Below, piece by piece: positions 46,071 to 58,010 of a stretch of 64,000 nucleotides of DNA (the first letter of the stretch is position 1; the number at the start of each line of letters is the position of its first letter). The stretch is from contig OY759219.1 in the NCBI GenBank assembly GCA_963662175.1, positions 30,856,908 to 30,920,907 of the forward strand, read 5' to 3'. Made by a program: the position numbers and the translations under genes. The DNA is from Aradus depressus (taxonomy: Eukaryota > Arthropoda > Insecta > Hemiptera > Aradidae). The notes under the pieces are model-generated. The model did no database searches. It saw only the letters and a program-made list of their open reading frames with translations, and had not been told where the DNA came from.

Positions 46071-46422
46071 CCTCCTAGGATGGAAAAATTATCCTAAACC
46101 ATCGTAAAACCACCACAACAGGTAGATGTCAAATAGTCATTGTAATAAAAAAAAAAGAAAGGTCCGAAATACTAAATAAAAAAATAGGAATATTTTTCTG
46201 TAAAATTTTTTAATATTTTTTTGTACAAATAAAAAAATATAATTGTTATACATTATCTATGTTTTTCTATATATTTTTTGTCCGCCACCTTCCACTCACT
46301 AGTCATAATAAAAGAACCCTGAGGCCCTATGTTTATGATCTTGAGTTTTAACCAAGGAATTTTTTTTATATTATTCTTTATAAGTAGGTTTATTCAGGGC
46401 GTAACAATATATATATAAATAT

Positions 46423-46663
46423 ACCGGTAGCGAAAAAAAATTGAGACCGCCTTCCTTCGGCTAGGACTTTAAGCGATGGTCTCGAGCCTGTGCGATCGCA
46501 GGTACTCCTTAAAGACCCCTATCCGTAGGTGAATAAAAAAAGTAGGGTAGTCAAATTTAGGACCCCCACAGTAGAGTCGGGTTCATGTCCATCATAGCGA
46601 CGAAAGAGCGCTCTGGTAGTAGGCTATACGATCTCGTAGTTAAAGCCCGGGCATGAGGCATAA
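46423..46663 (+). repeat. SINE-A, head mostly deleted
   Basis: CCGGTAGC of the head joins an A-run and then the TTCGGCTAGGACTTTAAGCG body. Diverged tail half. Confidence 0.7.
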
Positions 46664-46689
46664 CTCTTTACCTATAAAGAAATTGAAAA

Positions 46690-46900
46690 AAAAAAACGTT
46701 ATTGAATCACCTGCAATTTACTTCCCCAGCATGAATTTATCAATTTAAGTTCAGTCTCAAAACTCTATAAGGATGGCACCTATAAATTTTCCGCGGAATC
46801 AGTCGAAAAGAGGGCTCCAGAGATGTGTGAGAATTCAGATATTCTGACCGATTATATAACTTCCCCTATACTTCATCGAGCTGGGGAAGTAGTAACGTGA
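46690..46900. repeat. Family C, right-end copy
   Basis: Ends ACCGATTATATAACTTCCCC followed by TATACTTCATCGAGC. Confidence 0.65.
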
Positions 46901-47447
46901 TTCTCCTCCCAAGAAAACAAGAAAAAAATAAGTGTAGAAAAAAGAACTAACAAGGAAGAAACCAGTTTCTGTAGGTCGTGTCGCAAGCCTTTCAACGTCT
47001 TTATTACCGTCTATTGAGCTCTTGAATGATGTGTCGCATTACCGCAGCTTTATGATTGTGTCAACCCTACAGTAATTTTTTGCAATTACCGGCTCATAGA
47101 AAAAAATAATAAGATACCTATAAGTAAATAAAAATAATAATAAAAAAGAGTAGACTTCTCTAAAGTACCGACATGAGAAGTCTTAGACGTTGAAGGTATG
47201 TAGCTCCAATAACACGTAATAAGGAGAAAAAAATCATGAAATATTTTGTAGAACATTTATTGTGCACAATTTTTTTTCGGAACGAGAACATTTGAAAAAA
47301 AAAAAAAAGAAAAATACTTAAATAGAATAGAACGAAGACAACTGTCTTTGGACAAAAAAAATACAGAATTCTTATAGAATAACTTTAAACTTCCCCATGT
47401 AGTATGAAGAAAGTTATGGACCTTAATTTTTTTATAGGTACTTACTT

Positions 47448-47606
47448 CAGGTACTCGTTAAAGACCCCTCCCATAGGTGAATGAGCATATAGGGTAGGTA
47501 AAATTTCGGACTCATGTCCACCAGAGCGATAAAAGAGCGCTCTGGTAGTAGGCGATATGACCTCGTACTTAAAGCCCGGGCATGAGTCACAATAACTAAC
47601 TAAAAA
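47448..47606 (+). repeat. SINE-A, 5'-truncated, AACT-type
   Basis: Starts GGTACTCGTTAAAGACC; tail CACAATAACTAACTA. Confidence 0.8.
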
Positions 47607-47609
47607 CTT

Positions 47610-48240
47610 GAATTGAAAAAAAAATTGTTGAGCTGAGTTTACGAAGCTCTTTCTTAGGCGATTCATGTATTTCGTTGTACTCGTACTCCTCCTAAACCCC
47701 TTTACCCATCACATTGAAATTTGCCACGATGGTAGTGGACACGGTGACGATGGTTTACTACTAAAGAAATCTGAAATCGAACATACCACGGAGAAATAAT
47801 CACCGAAAAACGAAATCTCCATTGAAATCAATTGAGAGACAAAATTCTCGCGCAAAATAGAATTTTTCGATTTCAAATGTAAAAATCTGGGCGAATCCCT
47901 ATTCGGTTTACCATTGGACACCACTTTTTTCAAGCCGTTTTTTCCAGTGTTCTAACGTACAAACTTTTTTTCGATAAAAATATTCTTCAACATACAAATA
48001 ACACATAGTAAAAAGAATTTTGAGCAAAAACAGCTCTTGTCTACAAAAAGGCTAGAAAAAATACATTGAATTCAATTGAAATCTATTTAAAGTATTAATA
48101 TATTCATAAAGAACATACAAGGTGAGAAGTTACTGATAATTATTAAAACATTAACTGAGTTTTCTATACAGATATGCCTGACTCAGCTCAGTTTTTGCAG
48201 ACAGCAGAATGTATTGAACACCTAGTTTAATTATATTCAA
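47610..48240 (-). repeat. Dispersed repeat X, copy 2 (empty site)
   Basis: Reverse complement of 8670-9545 without the SINE. Contains about 45 bases near 47990-48040 that copy 1 lacks at the insertion point. Confidence 0.8.
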
Positions 48241-48360
48241 ACCCCGATGAAAATGACACCTATTAATTTTCCACAGAAACGGTTAAAGAGAAAGGTGGGT
48301 GGGAGAGGGTCAACTAAAAAATCCCAATAACTGTCTTTGTAAAGAATGTATATATCGCAA

Positions 48361-48980
48361 GATAATTGTAGAATCAGCCTTTTTGCAAAATGCTTAGTCT
48401 TTTTACAAAACGCCACCTTTTTAATGAAAAAACTAGTCTATATCAATCAGGCTGATTAAGTTCTACAAATAGACTGAACTTATTGGCCTTTTTACATAAT
48501 GCCTAACATGTAGATTCTAGCCATTTTGCCAATACACAGCCTAAATGTAAACCACATTAAACAAAGTAACTTAGAGGTATGAAAATGAACATAAAGTGTA
48601 CATTATAAAAAAAAAGGTTTTTCTTGAATGAAATAGAAATATTTTCATGAACATAAAATACAAAATAAAATAGGTTTTGATTCACTTTCTATATCGATGT
48701 CGGTGGATGACATTTCGATTACGATAATTTCAGAACAGAAATGTACAATACATGCGGATTGGTTACTAGTTACTAGTAGCGCTGCGGCCTGCTGTGGCAG
48801 CCTGAGGTTTTACAATAAGGCTACTGGCTAGCCTTAAGGTCAGCTTTTTTGTAATGGAGATATCAGATTATAATAAGGCTGAAATGCTTTCGCCTTTTTG
48901 TAAACAGCCAAATTGATATAGACTCGTTTCTTCAATAAAAAGGCAAGGTTTTTTACAATAAGGCTGATTCTACAATCATC
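48361..48980. mobile_element. TIR element with GCCTTTTT subterminal repeats
   Basis: Ends GATAATTGTAGAATCAGCC and GGCTGATTCTACAATCATC are inverted; matching continues about 90 bp (AGTCTATATCAAT on both sides). Inside are several GCCTTTTTNCAAAANGCC-like motifs. It sits in a family C fragment (48235-48360). No coding; superfamily unknown. Confidence 0.75.
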
Positions 48981-49013
48981 CTGCTACATATGGACACAAC
49001 ATACTGTAGAGTT

Positions 49014-49332
49014 TGAGGGAGCCGGTAGCTCAGTGGTATGAGTGCTTGTCTTCTGAGCTCAAGATCGTGGGTTCGAAACCCGAACGAGGCCCTTAGTTTA
49101 TTTTATCTGGGAGGTAAAATAAACTTAAGCACGCCGTCCTTCGGATGGGACGCTAAGCGATGGTCCCGAGCCTGTATGATGTCAGGTACTCGTTAAAGAC
49201 CCCTACCCTAGGTGAATGAAAATTTAGGATAGGCAAAATTTAGGACTCCCACAGTAGAGTCGGGCTCATGTCCACCAGAGTGACGAAAGAGCGCTCTGGT
49301 AGTAGGCGATATGACCTGATAGTTAAAGCCCA
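49014..49332 (+). repeat. SINE-A, complete head, 3' end cut
   Basis: Intact head and body; breaks off at GTTAAAGCCC without tail. Confidence 0.9.
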
Positions 49333-49730
49333 ATAAACTTTAATATTTACTTGTTGCTCTACTCCACCTAATCTCATCCATAATAGTTTTCCCAACAAAA
49401 CTCAGAATGGGAGCCTCCATCATGAAAAACCCTCAGGGCGCCCGTAACTGTAGATCCTCCATTGTCTATACCTAATGATAAATAGAAGATCTAACTCCAA
49501 CGATATTTAAATAATGTGTCATTATTACAATTATTTTTTTGTTAATAGTTACTTTAAGAACAATTCTGTCAAGATCAGATAAATATAAATATACACCTTT
49601 CGTTAAATGATTGCTTAATGAACCTCTTAAATTATATAACAGGTGGTAATTTGAATAATTATTAGGTAGTGCATTTGTGCATCGTCAATTCACAATTGTT
49701 AATTAATTCTCATTTGATGTCATAAACAGA
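49333..49730. other. Unclassified non-coding
   Basis: No recognised repeat or gene. Confidence 0.3.
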
Positions 49731-50070
49731 CAGGTGAGCGAGTAGAAATATCACCGTTGTAACGGTAATCACCGGCTATGGCCCTCCCCAGCACGAATTT
49801 GTCTACTGGGTTTTCGCTCTCTCTCTCTGAATAATCATGCTAAATTTAGTGTGGATACATTATTTACATCGAAAGCTATCAGGATTTTTGTGTTAGACCA
49901 CCCATCTCTGAATCCCTCCGACTGAGAATGAAGGGGTTTTATAATGAATATAATATATTAGAGGAGGATACACACGAAATAATGAATATAATATATTAGA
50001 GGAGGATACACACGAAAATAATCCTCCTCTAATTCTCCCTTTTCCCTTGACTCATTTGGCTGAAAATCAA
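49730..50070. repeat. Family C copy with 38-bp tandem duplication
   Basis: Interior family C blocks. Units starting TAATGAATATAATATATTAG at 49942 and 49980 are identical, followed by ATCCTCCTCTAAT, the inverse of their GAGGAGGAT part. Confidence 0.6.
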
Positions 50071-50291
50071 TAGCTGTCCTCAGTCTTTTTTTTTTAATTT
50101 TAATTTTGTATTTACAAATATATATACATACATACAATATATAATAAGCAAATGTGATACATAATAAATAAATGTCTTGGATGTTGAAAGAGAAATCATT
50201 CAATAATGACACTCCATTATCTTGTTATTACGGATGAGACAGAGAAATTAAAAATATATATAAAAAAAAATTGATGAAAAAGAAACAAAAA

Positions 50292-50696
50292 ACATATCGC
50301 ACCCTTGCTTCAAAAGTGCCACAACTCAAAAAACTCAGTTTTTCAGGAAATGCGAAAAACAGCTTCCAGCTGGGTTAGGTAAATTTTAGTTGATCTAGTG
50401 ACGTCACCAAGCAAAACTATGCGTATAATTTACGATAGATTGTGGTCCTGCAGATTTTCCAAGTTTTCAACTATAAATCTCGGTTTTTTCAGTTGTGGCC
50501 CTTTTGTTGCCTAACAAAGACTAATGAGTGCAAACATAAAAAACGACACAACTGTTACCTAGCGGCTGAATTTTCAGTGCATTATCTGGCGCTTTAGGTG
50601 ATTGGTATAAACTTAAAAAAACAAGACGAATGGCAGTCTTAACTAAAAAACTGAATTTTTGAGTTGTGGCACTTTTGAAGCAAGGGTGCGATATGT
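50292..50696. mobile_element. TIR element related to 28234-28780
   Basis: Terminal repeats of about 48 bp start ACATATCGCACCCTTGC and end in the complement. The same ACATATCGCA tip, and a shared AACTCAAAAA further in, tie it to the element at 28234. No coding. Confidence 0.8.
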
Positions 50697-50714
50697 AGAT
50701 GAGTCTTCAATCCA

Positions 50715-51508
50715 CTACTAAATAAATAAATAATAATAAATTTATTTCCGTTAGACCAATACATAGTAATAGGATCCGTCAAAAGAATTTATACATTAAG
50801 ATATAGATTTATAAATACTTGAGTCTAACACACCTATGATTAGTAGTAATAACAAAACTATTTAAAAAAGTAACATGAAATTAATAAAAACTGAATAAAT
50901 AAATACTAAAAATAAATGAGTGTATAAACAAATTAATACAAGATACGTTTATAATAAATAGAGAAATTTTTCAATTTAATAAAAATTAAAAAACTATTTT
51001 TCAAAAAAAATCTTCGGAAGTGTCTTCATCTGTCTTTATTCCAACGATGTTTCGGGACGTTCTTACGTCCTCAGGTCCCAATGTGCGAGATATAGAAGAA
51101 AAAACAATATATGAAGGAAAAACAAATATGTAGATTAATCAATTATAAAGGAATATATAAAAAAGTCTAAATAAATAAATATAAATTAATAAATAAAACA
51201 AGAACGTACATTCGACTGACCTTTAAGTGTGGAGGAACTCTGCTCAAAAAATAAAAATGAAAGCTTTGTATCAAATAATGTTTTTTGGAAATGAATCGCG
51301 ATTTTTTTTTATTGTGGTTATTTTATTCTTTTCGAACATGAGAATAAAATTCCGTTTCCGTGTAAAGGGTTTCATCTAACATACTAAACATTGTTAGTTG
51401 AAATTTAAATTTTTTTATTGTATCTATTGACTTCAAGAAGTGTGGAAGGGCATTAAATAAATTAATTCCTTTATGAGTTATACTTTTTTCAAAAAGAGAA
51501 GAGCACTG
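50715..51508 (-). pseudogene. CR1-like LINE 3' end
   Basis: Minus strand: frame 51508-51326 reads SITHKGINLFNALPHFLKSI, then KKFKFQLT, the usual C-terminal end of CR1/Rex-type reverse transcriptases (S--y-G--LwN-LP--ik----FK--L). Then a 3' UTR shared with 35063-36034, ending at an (ATT)n tail near 50728. Confidence 0.75.
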
Positions 51509-51509
51509 T

Positions 51510-51632
51510 TTAGCGAGCTTAGGCAACTGACTGGATTTTTCACAGGACATGGTCCGTTCAATAGACACCTACACCCTGTGGGAGTAAAGGACAGTCCTAC
51601 TTGCGATAGATGTGGAGACGAAACGGCGTAAT
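51510..51632 (+). pseudogene. LINE fragment related to 40411-40940
   Basis: Matches the antisense of 40720-40840 (GGACATGGTCCGTTCAATAG, GATAGATGTGGAGA) with frameshifts. It abuts the CR1-like piece in opposite orientation. Confidence 0.75.
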
Positions 51633-51639
51633 GAATTTA

Positions 51640-51935
51640 TCGAAAAGAAATTTCATATGTAAATTCAAAGCCGACACCTCAAAAATCCAATTAACTCCTA
51701 TATAATGAATATACATAACGACATTTTATATTTGAATTTCAAAACGCTATAATGGCACCTATTAATTTTCAGCCAAATAGATCGAAAGGAAGGGTGGATT
51801 AGGGGGAAGACATTACAAAAACTCTAATAACTACCCTTATAATGAATGCATCGAAACAAAATTTGTTTATTTTATGTGAAACTCAGCAACAAACTCCTGT
51901 CCAATTACATAACATCCCCTATACTTAAAAATGAA
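51640..51935. repeat. Family C copy
   Basis: AACTCCTATATAATGAATAT, GGCACCTATTAATTTTCAGCC blocks and right end ACATAACATCCCCTATAC. Confidence 0.6.
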
Positions 51936-52440
51936 ACTTAATAGAATAGTCCCCGAATTGAGAGACCGGGTTCCGAAAGGATTCAAATCTAACCTTGGGA
52001 CTATTTACAATGCTCCATACAATGACACCTTAATAAGAAGTCCTTTCTATCAACTTTCAACTTTTTACATCCTCTCAACTTTAGCTAAGATTGTCCTCCA
52101 CCCCCCTCAGAAAGAAAAAAAAAAAGTTTGGGGTGAGAAAAAAATGAGCTGAAGCCGTCTTGGGGTTTCGCCATTTACATAATCCCAGACCTTTCTTGAA
52201 TCTTAAATTGCATCATTCCTGGAAAATGTACAAGAAATTTCCTCATCTTACTTTTAAATACATTTATATTTATAACTTTTAAAATTATTTAAGATTTTAC
52301 CTTAGAACGGTTTTTTACTTTAAAATTTATACTATCATTTAGGACGGCGGCGACGCTGCATTGAAGGAGATGAAAAATATTTTTATATGCACTAATGCTA
52401 TATATAAATAAAATAAATTTTTTCACTGGTTGCAATATAA
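51936..52440. other. Unclassified non-coding
   Basis: An open frame from 51931 lacks motifs. AT-rich remainder. Confidence 0.3.
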
Positions 52441-52690
52441 AAGTCGTCGGTGAATGACCGGCTATGTACTTCCCCATCAAGAAATAATGAATGACATTTT
52501 CGCTCTCTTTTCAACGTCAATCGACCATTTGGGATTCAACGCAATATTTGATTTACATATTGGCTTCTGAATCCTCATACTAAATTTTGTGTCGATACAT
52601 TCATTACATCGGCAGTTATTAGGCTATTTAAGTCCTGTTCCCCCCTCCATTCGGCCGATTCCGAGGAAAATTATAAGGTGCCGTTCTTAT
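52440..52690. repeat. Family C interior
   Basis: GTCGGTGAATGACCGGC, TGTGTCGATACATTCATTAC and TTCGGCCGATTCCGAGG blocks. Confidence 0.65.
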
Positions 52691-52874
52691 GCTGTTCTTG
52701 ATACGAGTATAAAATCTTGATTTTGATACATTTTGGAGACCACTGGCCCAGGGGACACCTAACTACATTTTACAAGATACAGCTTATATTTATGACTTAA
52801 TCAAAAATATTTTCTAGTAATAGTAGTAGAGAATACTAAAATACATAATTTATATGAAATATGATTTTTTACAG

Positions 52875-53165
52875 GTCGTCCGTTCTTCGAGATGCGTGCC
52901 AAAAACCACATATTTTTAGACCTTTCCTCGATTTACCCGAAAACGGTTAAATCTATAGTAAAATAATTAGTAATAAAAGTGTTCCTTATAAAATTTCCAA
53001 TCGCTTAAAGTCCTCAAATTTGAAATAGGATTAATACGTCAAAAGTTATAGCGCCCCGAAGAACGGGGGCTAAATGTAAACTAAATGTCTAAAAGGAATA
53101 AATATATCTAAATAATTTTGAGAAGGGGGGAAGAGAGTGATCTGTAAGAGTTGGTATAAGAAGGT
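52875..53165 (-). repeat. R4 copy joined to an R2 end
   Basis: 52875-53075 is R4 on the minus strand (GGGGCGCTATAACTTTTG). 53100-53165 is a single R2 terminal repeat, GGGGGGAAGAGAGTGATCTG ... GTTGGTATAAG. Confidence 0.6.
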
Positions 53166-53241
53166 CCTGGGCCTCATTACAATTTTTTTATATTTACAAT
53201 CATTAATTAATGTACACTTCTTTCACAGCTGTTTTTTTTTT

Positions 53242-53407
53242 TGGTCTTATGTACGGTGCATATGTCTTTATGTTATCTAGTTATTTACGATATCCATGGC
53301 CCCGGGAGAGAGTTCTATCTACGAAATAAAACTCACTCCCGGAAACCATGGTGAGACCATGCGACCAAAGCCCTACGCTCTAGCCCGCACGGCCACCTTG
53401 ACCCCCT
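53242..53407 (-). repeat. SINE-B copy lacking box B
   Basis: Minus-strand SINE-B in which the 17 bases around GGATTCGAACCC are deleted (CACTCCCGG joins AAACCATGG). Poly-T at 53229-53241. Confidence 0.85.
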
Positions 53408-53419
53408 GTTTTTTTTTAC

Positions 53420-54120
53420 CTAACATTTCAGCGATTCTTCTCTTTAAAAAATAATTAATTTTAGAGTATTTTAATATTTACAATTATTTTATGGCCAATA
53501 TGCACGGATCATCAGGCCAAGTGGTGAAAAAAAAATTTATAATGTGTGTACGTTTTGTACATCAAAGTAGGGCGGGCGGAAACTTAATTGGTCTGGGAAA
53601 GTCACCGACTACTTTATTCTAGGGAATCAGGAAGATTATGCCCTTACGAAAGGTTTCTTTCTCCTCTTAGATTTATTCTCCGGTAAGACAGACTACCTCC
53701 AGGTGGTCCTGGGTTGGATAGCGGGTTTGTCTGGTGGAGTCAAAGTTTTCAGCCCTAATGGAGAGAAACAAGACCCAAGTTGAGGGGAAGTACAAAAAGT
53801 TAGCCAGTTCTTAGCTCCTCCTTTAGACTTTTATCTTAGGGCGGAGGGTTGGGAGTTAGACTCCTCAAATTGAAGGATTCACTGACGAAAGGGAGAAGGG
53901 ACAACTGTAAATTAAATATCCAGGCTAGGTAGGTCCTAACTCTATTGTGAAGATCTTGACTGACGAAGGGGAGGTTGTCTAAATGAATATTCGACAAAAC
54001 AGTTGACATTGGTAACTGTAAAGACATGGCCAAAGATCTCGAGCATGTGACAAGATGACAAGTCCCTGGACAGTCTGAGAGTCTGGGCCTACTCACTAAA
54101 AAACATCTCCCTGTATCCTC
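53420..54120. other. Unclassified, moderately GC-rich
   Basis: Frames on the minus strand near 53836-54096 show no recognised motif. Could belong to the LINE piece that follows. Confidence 0.3.
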
Positions 54121-54440
54121 TCTTGCTTCATGATCCCCGTGGAACCGCCCTTACGTATTACTTCACGGGGGAGGCTCTACCTGACGCTCTCCCTCAAAGA
54201 CAACTACGCATTACCAATTCCACGCTTCTCCATCTCTCGCAGCTCCCTGATGACTTCCGCAGCGCAGTCCACTTCTCCTGCTACTCCAGCATACAGCTCA
54301 CTAGGATCGTCTCATCCAGAACTCTTTCAAACCCATGACGCTGCTCACTGAAGCGAGCACACTGGAAGAATACGTGCTCAACATCTTCCTTTTCTCTGCA
54401 GCAGTGTGGACAGTCTGGGTCTTCTACTCGTCCCCCGATG
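54121..54440 (-). pseudogene. LINE C-terminal fragment with zinc knuckle
   Basis: Minus-strand frame reads CPHCCREKEDVEHVFFQC then ARFSEQRHGFERVLDE, the zinc knuckle and following helix of R1/I-type LINEs. Stops further on. Plus-strand frames over the same span are shadows. Confidence 0.7.
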
Positions 54441-54492
54441 CTGGTTGTTGCACCCTAGCAACAGTCGCATCTTTATAAATAAAAAAAAAAAT
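54436..54492 (+). repeat. Jockey-like LINE 3' tip
   Basis: GATGCTGG, hairpin TGTTGC...GCAACA (54446-54462), ATCTTTATAAATAAA and A-tail; same as 62319-62378. Confidence 0.8.
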
Positions 54493-54499
54493 GTAGAAT

Positions 54500-54620
54500 T
54501 TAATGTCAATGATTAATACGGCAGGGTCGGAAAATATGAAATTTCAGTAAAAACTCTACTTCGAATTTCTGAAATATTACATAACTTACTCTATACTACG
54601 CCATATAGCTGAGGAAAGTT
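54500..54620. repeat. Family C right end
   Basis: GGGTCGGAAAATATGAAATTTC through ATTACATAACTTACTCTATAC. Confidence 0.65.
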
Positions 54621-54784
54621 AAAAGGACTTACAGCTATTGCGAGAATGTAAGTTAGATTGATAAGAAATTAGTTGTTAATATAATTTAACATAAATGGAC
54701 ATTAATAACAATAGTTAATTATAACAATTATAGAAAATAAGAAAATATAATTTGTATAAAGAAGAATATCATACGGGTTAGTTT

Positions 54785-55520
54785 TTGATTTCAAACAAAA
54801 TAGTGCGGATATATGGAATTTTTTTTTTATTGAACTCCGTAATAACTTCCATTGAAAGAGCAGAAATCAAGGCTAGAACTTCTAGTTTTAATACCACATA
54901 TAATTTGGCTAATTATGATTTAATAAATGAAGCTGCATATTTTAATGATAATTTAATGATTGAAGATGTTAGCTGGATATTTAAAATAAGAACGGAGTTA
55001 TTAAATTTGAATTATAAAAGGCACAACAAAGAGGATCAACAAATATGTTCATTGTGCGCTACAAATGAAGTAGAATCGTTTTTTCATTTTATGTGCAGTT
55101 GTCCGGCCTTGAGGAAATATATGATTATATATTTTAGTCATGATTATTTGTCAAAATGTGAATTTGAATGGTGAAAGCTGGTCCGTTGTTCTGAAGTATT
55201 GTTAGGGGCCTGGTCATTTAGACTTAAATTTACTAATTAATCTAAAGTAGAAAATTATGAGTAGAGTATTTCAATAATATTATTTTTTGTATTTAAAATG
55301 TAAAGGCAGCGATTATTTGTGTTTTTATTTATTTACTTTCTTATTTTTTAAAATTATGTTACTTGAATCTTTTGTTATATATAGAAAATAAAGTAAAAAT
55401 TATAGCCTTTGAACTTCCCCCGATGGTATGTACCAGGGTAACTAAATGTTATCCATAATTTTGAATTGTATTTGTATTTTTGGCAAAGTATTAAAGACAG
55501 TTTATTATTATTATTATTAA
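54785..55520 (+). pseudogene. LINE C-terminus with zinc knuckle and (TTA)n tail
   Basis: The frame to 55174 contains CSLCATNEVESFFHFMC, a CCHC knuckle following a conserved FKIRTELLNLNYK helix. TGA at 55172 is followed in frame by RCSEVLLGAWSFRLKF, so the stop looks premature. A 340-base 3' UTR ends in (TTA)n at 55503-55518. No reverse transcriptase remains. Confidence 0.6.
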
Positions 55521-55689
55521 AAAAGAATATAAAAATATTAATATTTTAAAATTGATTGAAAATATAATTTAAAAGTAAAAATAATAAGCTTCAAAAAATA
55601 ATTAAACGTTAAAAAAAAATGTATGGATGAGGATGTCTAAAATAAACAAATAAAATTGCAGAGATGCTCTTACCAGTAAATTAAATTTA

Positions 55690-56040
55690 AAAAATCAAAA
55701 TCACCACATGTACCCTGTACGAATTAATCAATCAAGTTTTCACTCTCCCGCCAAAAACCAATCGACCGTTTGGGCTAAAAATCATTAATCCTCAAACTAC
55801 ATTTTCTGTCGATATATTCATTACATCAGCAGTTATTATAGATTTTGTGTTACGCTTCCCCTCCTTTGGCCGATATGGCTACAAATCATTTGGTGTCGAT
55901 CTCATAAAGTTCTTCAAATTTCGTGACGTTTGATTCATTCTTCACAGAGATAGGTACAAATATTCTAGTGAAAACTCAACAACAAATTTCTGAACGATTA
56001 CATAACTTCCCCTATATTTTTTAAATCTTGGAAAGTAAAA
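55690..56040. repeat. Family C, interior plus right end
   Basis: Runs from a GTACGAATTAATCAATCAAG block through CAATCGACCGTTTGGGC to CGATTACATAACTTCCCC. Confidence 0.7.
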
Positions 56041-56294
56041 AATAATTTTATAAAATGACATTTTTGACAAGTTGGTAAATATAAAACTTGATAGAAAATT
56101 GAGTTTGCTAAGTTAAAAGTTGCAGGGTTATTGACGAAGGTAGATTAGGAAAGTTTGAGCTAACACCTGTAAGTTTATATAGCTTGATAATCTTTCCAAC
56201 GTTAAGGGGAGATTTCCGTCGAATAAACCTCATTTTTGTTAATTACACACATTTATATTTATTTTTAGTTTACTGGTTATTAAAACTTGTACAG

Positions 56295-56375
56295 GAAGTA
56301 GCTTGTCAACAGAACGACCTGGGCTTACTTCTCAAACGTCCGGGCAAGACTGCAGAACACGAAGTTCTCGAATGA
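56295..56375 (+). CDS. Possible terminal exon, unassigned
   Basis: Follows TTAAAACTTGTACAG and is open to TGA 56373-56375: EVACQQNDLGLLLKRPGK then TAEHEVLE. Codon use is balanced, but nothing ties it to other exons in the window. May belong to a gene whose other exons are outside, or be chance. Confidence 0.22.
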   Translation, partial: EVACQQNDLGLLLKRPGKTAEHEVLE

Positions 56376-56535
56376 CCGCTGTAAAACGGGCATAGGGTGA
56401 AGTTAAAATTTCGGACAGGATCGTATCTGGGACTGAGCCCTCGGAAACTGATGAGTGAGGCTGATTACCCGGAGTTCAGTCGATTCGTCGCCTCCTGAAA
56501 GAAGGCAGTATAACGTGGCTCCGGGGATGACCGCT

Positions 56536-57455
56536 GGGTGTACGTACCCATACACGTACAGGAAATCCTCAACAATTGCCTTGGGGATTTCCTGTACCGA
56601 AACCTCGCCCACACACGGAGAGGATTTTCCTCAAGGAAAAGGCCTTTGCGTCCACTTCTTTCAATTTTCGTGTACGCGGCCTCCTTTCTATTTCTATCAG
56701 GGTAGTGTTTTGAACTCACTTGCTATAAGCAAAGTTCAATCTCGCGCATATATATAAATTATGTTCTGAGACAGGTAAAATCCGGGCCATCTACGGCCAG
56801 AGCGCAGATAATAAAAATGAATCCCATTTTTATACGTCGAGAGCGCAATGATTTCATATAGCAGAGCCTATAGCAGGTATACGCATGGTATACTACGAGA
56901 GCGCAATGTGTAGTCTCCATATTATGAGCGGCGGCCGAGTGGCGCATGCGTGAAGACACTTAGGCTTGTTGCATCAATATTATGTCATGATGTATAAAAA
57001 TCATGCCTGGTCTTGATAAAGGAGGCAAAGTAAAGAGAAAATCATGATTTTTATACATCATGACATAACATTGATGCAACCAGCTTAAGCGTCTTCCCGC
57101 ATGCGCCGCTCATAATCTTAAATGGGGACTACACATTGCGTCTCTCGTCGTATACCATGCGTTTACCTGCTATAGGCTCCGCTATACCTGATATATAAAA
57201 TCATTGCGCTCTCGTCGTATAGTGAGTGACCCTTGTAATAAAAAACAGCTTTGCGCTCTCGCCGGCTTACCCCAAAGTCCGGCCTCAAGGCGGAAAAAGA
57301 ATTGATTTTCGGATTTTCGGCCTTTCCCATCCATCACGGCCTCAAGGGACGCCGCCATAAACGTTGGGGAATTCCTCAAGGCTTGGACTGTTCAGTCTTC
57401 TGTGCCTGAACAGTCCAAGCCTTGAGGAAATCCCGCTCGTGTATGGGTACCCTAA
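56536..57455. repeat. Nested inverted-repeat island
   Basis: Outer arms: TACCCATACACGTACAGG (56537) against its relative near 57438-57455. Inner arms: 56830-57005 and 57041-57222 (about 180 bp, 35-base loop). A further perfect hairpin is at 57375-57427 (GGCTTGGACTGTTCAG). CGAGAGCGCAATG-like motifs occur five times in both orientations, CCTCAAGG/CCTTGAGG at least six. Richer in GC than the surroundings. Class unknown. Confidence 0.75.
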
Positions 57456-57790
57456 AACAGGATCACCTGCACGGGCGTTTGGTCACGAGCTCTCTCAGGA
57501 AACGCAGGAAACGCCGACAAGGTAGGTTGAAGGACCCAACACATCGCTCAGGTCAGTGGCGGGGTCCTTCAATCGGCCCTAGCAGCATAAATATAATTAA
57601 AATCGGACCTATTTCCCCTCTACGCGGCGGACGGGTGGTATGTCCCCTCGAGGGTCTAGAACATCCACAAAAAAAAAAAAAAAAAAAAAAAAAAAACGAA
57701 GTGGCTTGTCGACCTACCCTGAGCGGAAGCGGAAACAGTCATCTCTCTCTTAAGCCGGCTCCCCACTTGTCTAATATGTAATCAAGGTAA
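57456..57790. other. GC-rich flank with hairpin and poly-A
   Basis: Hairpin TTGAAGGACCC/GGGTCCTTCAA (57528-57571) and an A-run (57669-57696). The 119-codon open frame has no recognised domain. Confidence 0.35.
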
Positions 57791-58009
57791 AAAAACCTTG
57801 AGGACTCCGTCCTTCGGATAGGACGTTAAGCGATAGTCTCAGAGCCTGTACGATGTCAGATGTTAAAGACTCCTACCCTACGTGAATAAACCTGGAAAGG
57901 CCAAATTTAGGACCCACACTGTAGAGTCGGGCTCATGTCCAGAGCGACGAAAGCCTGGTAGTAGGCAATATGACCTCTTAGTTAAAGCTATAATCACTAT
58001 AACTAACAA
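57791..58009 (+). repeat. SINE-A, 5'-truncated, AACT-type
   Basis: Starts at ACCTTGAGGACTCCGTCC; several deletions; tail CACTATAACTAAC. Confidence 0.7.
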
Positions 58010-58010
58010 G

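Noticed and set aside
54123..54351. Two overlapping plus-strand open frames of about 70 codons
   Set aside because: They are antisense shadows of a LINE zinc-knuckle fragment on the minus strand.
57422..57781. 119-codon frame
   Set aside because: Runs through a hairpin and a poly-A tract (lysine run) with no domain; treated as part of the inverted-repeat island.
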